Shown in pieces: positions 58,565 through 64,000 of a stretch of 64,000 bases of DNA. How positions within the stretch are numbered: the stretch's first letter is position 1; each line of letters starts with the position of its first letter. Both the position numbers and the translations under genes were made by a program. This DNA is from an uncultured bacterium (GTDB lineage: Bacteria > CSSED10-310 > CALFER01), in contig CALFER010000047.1 in the NCBI GenBank assembly GCA_937951895.1, positions 3,851 through 67,850 of the forward strand, read 5' to 3'. Under the pieces are notes generated by a model. It was given only the letters and a program-made list of their open reading frames with translations, was not told the origin of the DNA and ran no database searches.

Positions 58565-59298
58565 CGACCCATTTCAAGTCTCTCGATCAGATACTCCGGC
58601 AAGCGGGCATCCCGCATTTTCTGCTGAGTCAGGGAGATGTCGTATTTCGCCCGACGGAGTTCGATCGTCTGGGTGTCGCGATCATAGACCGCGAATGAGG
58701 ACTGGGGGTTGCCGTCCCGGGGTTGGCCGACACTGCCGACATTGATGATGTATTTCCATCCGTCGCGGAAACTGAGCACGGGATGGGGGTGGACCCAGCA
58801 ATCGTGCGTTTCCTTCTGGATGATGAAGGCCGGATAATGCGAATGACCCACGAAGCATGCCTGAGAACCGAAACATTCGAAATTGTGCTGCGCATCGTAC
58901 AGCGTGAAGAGGTAGTTCCAGTTCTCCGAATCACACGGGGTCGCATGCACAAACGTCATCTCGTCGAAGATGAGTTGCAGTTCAAGTTTCATGAGGAAGT
59001 CCATGTCATCCGGAGTCAGGATGTTCTTTGTCCAGAGCACGGCGTCTTTTGCATAGGGATTGAAATATGAGATGTCCATCCGGCCTGTGGCAGCATAATC
59101 ATGATTGCCGGCGATCGCACGGATGTTTCGACGTCGGATTTCGGCAATGCATTCCCTGGGATTCGGGCCATATCCGACGATATCACCCAGGCAGATCGGG
59201 GTGCATTCCGAGTATTCGGATTCGCGATCGAGTTCGACCATGACGGCTTGAAGCGCTTCGAGATTTCCGTGTATATCACTGAAAATGAAGTATTTCAC
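58561..59298 (-). CDS. Calcineurin-like metallophosphoesterase
   Basis: 245 residues. All five phosphoesterase blocks are seen: FIFSDIHGNLEAL, LGDIVGYGPNPRECI, IAGNHDYAA, FVHATP and FVGHSHYPAF, followed by INVGSVGQPRDGNP. The YfcE/DUF-type fold with this GPNPRECI block is common in diverse bacteria. It probably hydrolyses a phosphodiester or phosphomonoester in the cytoplasm, with two metals. Overlaps nusB and the next gene by four bases, so it is translationally coupled inside the rib-mut cluster. Confidence 0.9.
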   Translation of the reverse strand: MKYFIFSDIHGNLEALQAVMVELDRESEYSECTPICLGDIVGYGPNPRECIAEIRRRNIRAIAGNHDYAATGRMDISYFNPYAKDAVLWTKNILTPDDMDFLMKLELQLIFDEMTFVHATPCDSENWNYLFTLYDAQHNFECFGSQACFVGHSHYPAFIIQKETHDCWVHPHPVLSFRDGWKYIINVGSVGQPRDGNPQSSFAVYDRDTQTIELRRAKYDISLTQQKMRDARLPEYLIERLEMGR

Positions 59299-59765
59299 GA
59301 TTCCTCCGCCCCGGTATCCTGCGGAATCCGCAATGAACCGCTATGAGCACTGGAAATTCGATCCAGAACGCCGTTGACGAATTTACCGGACTGTTCAGAT
59401 CCATATCGTTTAGCAATGTCGATCGCCTCGTTCAGAACGACTTTGGGCGGCACGTCCGGCACATAGAGTATCTCGAAGACAGCCAGCCTCAAAACGTTCC
59501 GGTCAATAACGGAGAGCCTGCCTAGCGTCCAGTTTTCCGCCGTCTTTTCGATCCAGTCATCGATGATGTCGAGATGATCGATCACGTTGCGGGTCAGCAG
59601 GAACGCGAGATCCCGTCCGGCATTGGTTCTCCCGATCATCTTGATCTCACGGAGAATCATTTCATCGGTCGCTGACAGGGGTTGATCGGACTGAGATGAT
59701 TCCAGATCGAATTTGTACAGCAGCTGGAGCGCGAGTTCGCGCCCTTGACGTCTTTTACCCAGCAC
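59295..59765 (-). CDS. nusB: Transcription antitermination factor NusB
   Basis: 156 residues; GTG start at 59765. RRQGRELALQLLYKFDLES at the N-terminus and ENWTLGRLSVIDRNVLRLAVFEILYVPDVPPKVVLNEAIDIAKRYG (quoted part NWTLGRLSVIDRNVLRLAVF) in the second half are the NusB signature; SGKFVNGVLDRI ends it. NusB with NusE binds boxA of rRNA transcripts. It follows ribH as in many bacteria, where ribH-nusB is a conserved pair. Confidence 0.95.
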   Translation of the reverse strand: MLGKRRQGRELALQLLYKFDLESSQSDQPLSATDEMILREIKMIGRTNAGRDLAFLLTRNVIDHLDIIDDWIEKTAENWTLGRLSVIDRNVLRLAVFEILYVPDVPPKVVLNEAIDIAKRYGSEQSGKFVNGVLDRISSAHSGSLRIPQDTGAEES

Positions 59766-59807
59766 TCAAATGCCCCTCCGAATCAGCGATAACACCCGAT
59801 CCTGATC

Positions 59808-60284
59808 CTATTGTTTTCCGGTCTGGATCTTGCGATACAGATCGATCAATTCAATAGCGGTGCATGCGGCATCCCATCCTTTGTTGCCCGACTTCGTTCC
59901 GGCACGCTCGATCGCCTGATCCGTCGAATCCGTGGTCAACACGCCAAAGGTCACCGGGATGGTCGCATCGAGGCCGACCATGGCGATCCCTTTGGTTGTT
60001 TCCGCCGAGATATACTCAAAATGAGGTGTATCTCCACGAATGACCGCTCCGAGGCAGATTACCGCATCGAACTGCTTCGATTCGACGACGCGTTTCGCTG
60101 CCGCGGGCAACTCGAACGCTCCCGGGACACGGATGACGGTCACCAAAGCCTCGTCGGCTCCATGCCGGATCAGGGCATCCAATGCGCCTTCCAGTAATCG
60201 GCCCGTGATGAAATCATTGAAACGGCTGACGATGAGTCCGAATTTGCAACCTTTTGCTGAGAGATGACCTTCGATCTGTTTCAT
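59808..60284 (-). CDS. ribH: 6,7-dimethyl-8-ribityllumazine synthase
   Basis: 158 residues. It condenses the pyrimidine from RibD with dihydroxybutanone phosphate from RibBA to lumazine. FGLIVSRFNDFITGRLLEGA, RVPGAFELPAAAKR, CLGAVIRGDTPHFEYISAET and GVLTTDSTDQAIERAGTKSG are diagnostic, including the catalytic His in DTPHFEY. It assembles as icosahedral or pentameric shells in other bacteria. The ATG overlaps the ribBA stop by four bases. Confidence 0.97.
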   Translation of the reverse strand: MKQIEGHLSAKGCKFGLIVSRFNDFITGRLLEGALDALIRHGADEALVTVIRVPGAFELPAAAKRVVESKQFDAVICLGAVIRGDTPHFEYISAETTKGIAMVGLDATIPVTFGVLTTDSTDQAIERAGTKSGNKGWDAACTAIELIDLYRKIQTGKQ

Positions 60285-61570
60285 GCGCCTGAGTCCTCCG
60301 TGAGCGGTTTGGATGGGACGAAGTCCGGATCGAGCATGTGTCCCATTTTGTCACGTTTTGTATTTAAATAAAATCTATTTTCGCTGTTAGGCTGAACTTC
60401 GATCGGAACGCGCTCGACGATTTCGAGACCGTACCCGCGCAAAGCCACGAATTTTCTGGGATTGTTTGAGATCAGACGGAGTTTTTTCACACCGAGATCA
60501 CGCAGGATTTGCGCACCGATCCCATAGTCACGCTCATCGTCTCTGAATCCCAGGCAAAGGTTGGCTTCGACGGTGTCCATCCCCTGATCCTGAAGATGAT
60601 AGGCTTTCAGTTTATTGGCCAGACCGATGCCCCGACCTTCCTGATGCATGTAGAGGAGTAACCCGCGACCTTCCTGACCGATCATGGAGAGCGAGCGTTC
60701 GAGTTGCTGTCCGCAATCGCATCGGAGAGAATGAAAAACGTCGCCGGTCAGGCATTCCGAATGCACCCGGATCAGGACCGGTTCAGGGGAGGAGATATCA
60801 CCGAGAACCAAGGCGGTGTGATAATCATCGTGAATCATGTCCCGGAAAAGGTTCGCCGTGAAAACCCCGTACGGGGTGGGTAACCGGGTCTGCGTAACAT
60901 GTTCGATCAAGCGCTCGTTTCGAGTTCGAAACTCGATCAGGTCAGCCACCGTCACCATCTTCAATCCGTGTTTGCGTTTGAACTCATAAAGCTGAGGAAC
61001 CCGCATCATGGTCCCATCCTCATCCATGATCTCACAGATCACCCCGAACGGATTGAGTCCTGCGAGGCGTGCGAGATCGACGGCGGCTTCGGTTTGTCCG
61101 GCGCGCTTCAGCACGCCGCCTTCGCGGGCGCGAAGCGGAAAGACATGACCGGGTTTGACCAGATCCTGCGCTTTGGCGTCAGGTCGAGTCGCCGTGAGGA
61201 TGGTATGGGACCGATCATGCGCAGAGATTCCGGTGGTGATCCCATCCCGGGCATCGATAGAGACCGTGAATGCGGTCTGAAATCGGGAACTGTTGTCATG
61301 TACCATGTCACCCAGACCGAGACGATCGAGTTGATCCGAGTTCATGGGTAAACAGATCAGGCCCCGTCCAAATTTTGCCATGAAGTTGATCGCATCCGGC
61401 GTGACTTTCTCGGCGGCCATCGTCAAGTCACCCTCATTTTCACGGTCTTCATCATCGACCACAATCAACATCCTGCCCGCCGCGAAATCACGGATGCTGT
61501 CCTCGATGGAGTCGAAGAATCGCTTGTTTCGCCTGCCATTCTCTGTTTCAGTGATCTCGGTTCGATTCAT
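60281..61570 (-). CDS. ribBA: Bifunctional RibBA: DHBP synthase / GTP cyclohydrolase II
   Basis: 429 residues from the ATG at 61570 with AGGAG seven bases upstream. The N-terminal ~205 residues are 3,4-dihydroxy-2-butanone-4-phosphate synthase (MLIVVDDEDRENEGDLTMAA, FPLRAREGGVLKRAGQTEA). The C-terminal part is GTP cyclohydrolase II with zinc ligands in RVHSECLTGDVFHSLRCDCG and the loop MHQEGRGIGLANK. It thus supplies both branches of riboflavin synthesis. It lies between ribE and ribH in the rib operon. No FMN riboswitch is present ahead of any rib gene here. Confidence 0.97.
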   Translation of the reverse strand: MNRTEITETENGRRNKRFFDSIEDSIRDFAAGRMLIVVDDEDRENEGDLTMAAEKVTPDAINFMAKFGRGLICLPMNSDQLDRLGLGDMVHDNSSRFQTAFTVSIDARDGITTGISAHDRSHTILTATRPDAKAQDLVKPGHVFPLRAREGGVLKRAGQTEAAVDLARLAGLNPFGVICEIMDEDGTMMRVPQLYEFKRKHGLKMVTVADLIEFRTRNERLIEHVTQTRLPTPYGVFTANLFRDMIHDDYHTALVLGDISSPEPVLIRVHSECLTGDVFHSLRCDCGQQLERSLSMIGQEGRGLLLYMHQEGRGIGLANKLKAYHLQDQGMDTVEANLCLGFRDDERDYGIGAQILRDLGVKKLRLISNNPRKFVALRGYGLEIVERVPIEVQPNSENRFYLNTKRDKMGHMLDPDFVPSKPLTEDSGA

Positions 61571-61599
61571 GGAATAACTCCTCAAAAAATACTCATATA

Positions 61600-62184
61600 T
61601 CAGAAGTGTTTCGAGCGAACCACGTATTTCCCGATGATATCATATTCGATATTGACATGATGTCCGGGTCTGAGATGACGAAAGGTGGTGGTCTCGATGG
61701 TCAGAGGGATGAGCGCCATCGTCACATCACGATCCCTCTCGATCCGCGCGATCGTCAGACTGACCCCGTCGATCGCGATCGATCCTTTTTCGACGATCAG
61801 CGCTCCGGGAGGATGACGGGGTGTGATCGTGAGTTCACGCGAGGTATCCCCGGTGAAACGCACCACCTGACCGACGTCGTCGACGTGCCCCTGAACGATG
61901 TGCCCATCGAGTGTGCCTCCGAGACGCATTGCGGGTTCGAGATTGACCGGATCGCCGACTTTCAGATTTCGGAAGGTGGTCCTCTCCAGTGTCTCCGCAG
62001 ACAGATCGAACCAAAACCCGTCAGACTCCCGATCGACGACGGTAACACAGACGCCCGAGACTGCGACGGAAGCGCCGGGTTTGAGATCCCGGGCCGTTGC
62101 GGGTGCGTCCACGCAGACCGTCCAGTGCCGGCTCCGCCGGATCGCGCGGATACGACCTGTTTCGACCACGATCCCGGTAAACAT
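61600..62184 (-). CDS. ribE: Riboflavin synthase alpha chain
   Basis: 194 residues from the ATG at 62184 (MFTGIVVETG, the family's usual start); an ATG four codons earlier, after GGAGAAGG, is an alternative. Two lumazine-binding repeats: N-half with CVTVVDRE...FDLSAETLERTTF and C-half with GVSLTIARIE...IPLTIETTTF, each followed by the lumazine barrel (GHIVQGHVDDVG in the second). It dismutates two lumazines to riboflavin. It follows ribD by four bases. Confidence 0.96.
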   Translation of the reverse strand: MFTGIVVETGRIRAIRRSRHWTVCVDAPATARDLKPGASVAVSGVCVTVVDRESDGFWFDLSAETLERTTFRNLKVGDPVNLEPAMRLGGTLDGHIVQGHVDDVGQVVRFTGDTSRELTITPRHPPGALIVEKGSIAIDGVSLTIARIERDRDVTMALIPLTIETTTFRHLRPGHHVNIEYDIIGKYVVRSKHF

Positions 62185-62188
62185 CTTC

Positions 62189-63328
62189 TCAACCATCCTT
62201 CTCCGGACCTGCGACAGGATAATCAGGATATCCGGTCACGAGCAGGTCCGGGCCGAGACGCCGGACTCGGATGTGATGCAGCCGAGGCACCTGATCGAGT
62301 CTGCCCAAACCATCGCCCTCGATCGCAGACCGCGCATCACGACCTCCGATCAGCATCGGTGCCAGATACAGCATCACTGTATCGACGAGACGGAGGCGAA
62401 GCAAGGCGTGGTTCAGCTCGGCCCCCCCCTCGACAAGCACGCGTTCGATTCCCCGACGGGCCAATTCTTCAAGCAACACATTAAGATTCGTTTTCCCTCC
62501 GTCATCGCCCGCCTCGAAAATCTCGACATTCAACCCATCGAATGCGCGTCGGCGCTCCTCCCCCGCCCGATTCCGGACTGCAATCATCGAATGTCCCGGG
62601 TGGTCGGGTTGAAACATGCGGGCCGTCGGAGGTGACTGCAGCCTGGAGTCGGCGATGACTCGCAAAGGCGCGGCCACGATGCGGCCACCGTTTCGCGCAG
62701 TGAGACTCGGGTCGTCGGACATCAGTGTGCCGCGGCCGATGAGAATCGCATCGACCGTCCGGCGTATCCGATGGGCATGGCTCCGGGATTTCTCCGAGGA
62801 AATCCAGCGCGACTCCCCCTTTGCCGTGGCGATTTTTCCGTCGAGACTCGAAGCGATCTTGAGAATGACGAAGGGTAATCCGGTTGTCACGCGTTTTATC
62901 CACGATTCATTCAGTTTTCGAGCGTCTGCTTCGAGCAGACCGCAATCGACCTCGATGCCGGCTTCCATGAGTCGCGCCAGGCCTCCGCCGCAAACGGATG
63001 GGTTCGGATCGCGCATGGCCACGATCACGCGGCGAATCCCGGCTTCGATCAGAGCTTCCGAACACGGAGGGGTTCGACCCGTATGATTGCACGGTTCAAG
63101 CGTCACATAACAATCTGCTCCGCGAATCCGCCGGGATCCGGCACTGCGGAGCGCTTCGATTTCCGCATGAGGCTGACCGGCACGGTGATGATATCCCGTG
63201 CCCAGCAGGCGTCCATTTCGAACGATCACGGCTCCGACAACCGGATTCGGTCGTGTTTTTCCCCTGGCTTTTCTGGCCAGTGCGAGCGCGAGGCGCATCC
63301 ATTTTGCATCGATCGATGTCCGGTTCAT
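62189..63328 (-). CDS. ribD: Bifunctional riboflavin deaminase-reductase RibD
   Basis: 379 residues from the ATG at 63328, one base after the ftsY stop; a TTG at 63340 is an alternative. The N-terminal deaminase has the zinc site HAEIEALR and TLEPCNHTGRTPPC, preceded by KTRPNPVVGAVIV. The C-terminal reductase starts near 150 (PFVILKIASSLDGKIATAKG) and includes SRWISSEKSRSHAHRIR, ILIGRGTLMSDDPSLTAR and VLVEGGAELNHALL. It carries out the second and third steps of riboflavin synthesis. Confidence 0.97.
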   Translation of the reverse strand: MNRTSIDAKWMRLALALARKARGKTRPNPVVGAVIVRNGRLLGTGYHHRAGQPHAEIEALRSAGSRRIRGADCYVTLEPCNHTGRTPPCSEALIEAGIRRVIVAMRDPNPSVCGGGLARLMEAGIEVDCGLLEADARKLNESWIKRVTTGLPFVILKIASSLDGKIATAKGESRWISSEKSRSHAHRIRRTVDAILIGRGTLMSDDPSLTARNGGRIVAAPLRVIADSRLQSPPTARMFQPDHPGHSMIAVRNRAGEERRRAFDGLNVEIFEAGDDGGKTNLNVLLEELARRGIERVLVEGGAELNHALLRLRLVDTVMLYLAPMLIGGRDARSAIEGDGLGRLDQVPRLHHIRVRRLGPDLLVTGYPDYPVAGPEKDG

Positions 63329-63329
63329 G

Positions 63330-64000
63330 TCATTCTTCAAATAACGCCGCCGAGAATGCTTTGGGGTCGAAATCCTTCAGATCATCCATCCGCTCGCCGA
63401 TACCGATCAGTTTGACCGGCAGTTTCATCGCTTCCACGATGCCGACGATGATGCCGCCTTTGGCGGTGCCATCGAGTTTGGTCAGGACGATTCCGGTCAC
63501 CCCCGCCGCCTCGCAGAACTGTTTCGCCTGAATCACTGCATTCTGGCCGGTTGTTGCATCCAGCACCAGGAGAGTTTCATGAGGAGCACCGGTCATGTTT
63601 TTATCGATGACACGGGTCACTTTCCGGAGTTCCTCCATGAGGTTGGTTTTGGTATGCAGCCGACCGGCAGTATCGACGATCAGGATGTCGGCATTTCGCG
63701 TTTTCGCTGCCGCAACGGCGTCCCAGGCCACGGCGGAGGGATCGGATCCCTCTTTCTGAGCGATGACCTCCACGTCGAGTCTCCGGCCCCACTCCTGCAA
63801 CTGCTCAATAGCGCCCGCGCGGAATGTATCGCCGGCAGCCAGCATGACATGCCTCCCCTGGTCCTTGAAGCGCTTGGCAATCTTGGCGATGGTCGTTGTT
63901 TTCCCGACACCGTTGACCCCCACCACCATGATGATATACGGGCGATCCGGTATCGAAGGATCGATCGAACCGGCCGAGACATTCAGGATCGCTTCGATCT
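63330..64000 (-). CDS. ftsY: Signal recognition particle receptor FtsY, N-terminus outside window
   Basis: At least 223 residues of the C-terminal NG domain; the frame stays open through base 64000, so the 5' part is missing. IIMVVGVNGVGKTTTIAKIA is the P-loop (G1), LAAGDTFRAGAIEQLQEWG holds G2, LIVDTAGRLHTKTNLMEEL G3, VLTKLDGTAKGGIIVGI G4 and KLIGIGERMDDLKDFDPKAF the end. FtsY receives SRP (Ffh, encoded at 24.0 kb) at the membrane. It heads the rib-nusB-mut cluster in this window and ends one base before the ribD ATG. Confidence 0.97.
   Translation of the reverse strand, partial: IEAILNVSAGSIDPSIPDRPYIIMVVGVNGVGKTTTIAKIAKRFKDQGRHVMLAAGDTFRAGAIEQLQEWGRRLDVEVIAQKEGSDPSAVAWDAVAAAKTRNADILIVDTAGRLHTKTNLMEELRKVTRVIDKNMTGAPHETLLVLDATTGQNAVIQAKQFCEAAGVTGIVLTKLDGTAKGGIIVGIVEAMKLPVKLIGIGERMDDLKDFDPKAFSAALFEE

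Noticed and set aside
61571..63340. FMN riboswitch for the rib genes
   Set aside because: The rib genes follow ftsY with gaps of 1-29 bases, too short for the aptamer.

Overview
The window looks like chromosome of an uncultured Gram-negative bacterium of moderately high GC. Lipopolysaccharide transport genes (LptB, an LptC/LptA-type protein), an MsbA-type flippase, an outer-membrane barrel and sigma-54 point to an envelope with an outer membrane. I cannot name the phylum. The mix of Cys-rich beta-helix repeats, a formylglycine-generating-enzyme remnant, FolE2 and a type-2 purine synthetase set (PurL/PurQ/PurS) suits a poorly sampled environmental lineage. The standard genetic code fits throughout.

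Layout. 1-3.4 kb is an AT-richer accessory block: a truncated beta-helix exoprotein, a possible single-gene restriction nuclease and a decayed FGE-like gene, ending at a tRNA-Glu/tRNA-Gln pair. 3.7-16.4 kb is mixed-strand: GDPD, a PDZ/7-TM protein, the purL-purQ-purS operon with a small Cys-motif partner, a DUF2520 oxidoreductase, a DUF362 protein, a Tyr/Trp-rich exoprotein with a sigma-54-type promoter, and a GHMP kinase. 16.4-36.0 kb is almost all + strand: DciA-like protein, queD-folE2, a SurA-like protein, two related repeat proteins around a RodZ-like protein, ffh-rpsP-khpA-rimM-trmD-rplS-rnhB-yraN, an amidase, tRNA Gly-Cys-Leu, ftcD, a barrel gene with a sigma-54-type promoter, rarA, and an ArsR-methyltransferase/ahcY pair behind a palindromic operator.

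At 36.2 kb, between the convergent ahcY and GH57 genes, lies a 28-bp sequence with 11-6-11 architecture that closely resembles a dif (XerC/XerD) site. Every gene I call to its right (36.3-64.0 kb) is on the - strand, and nearly all genes in the 20 kb to its left are on the + strand. Transcription therefore converges on it, as expected at a replication terminus. This is the most notable single observation.

The right half is read leftward as compact clusters: ftsY-ribD-ribE-ribBA-ribH-nusB-phosphoesterase-transglutaminase-mutL-miaA-hflX-(TPR/SLH protein); csgG-like genes-DUF512-der-cmk; S1 with a structured leader; HIT-lptCA-lptB-rpoN-hpf; metK; and GH57. Many of these genes overlap by ATGA, indicating translational coupling. 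The window holds both the sigma-54 gene and two probable sigma-54 promoters in front of envelope-protein genes, and it holds both metK and ahcY of the SAM cycle, each with its own promoter. No CRISPR array, rRNA, insertion sequence or prophage was recognised.
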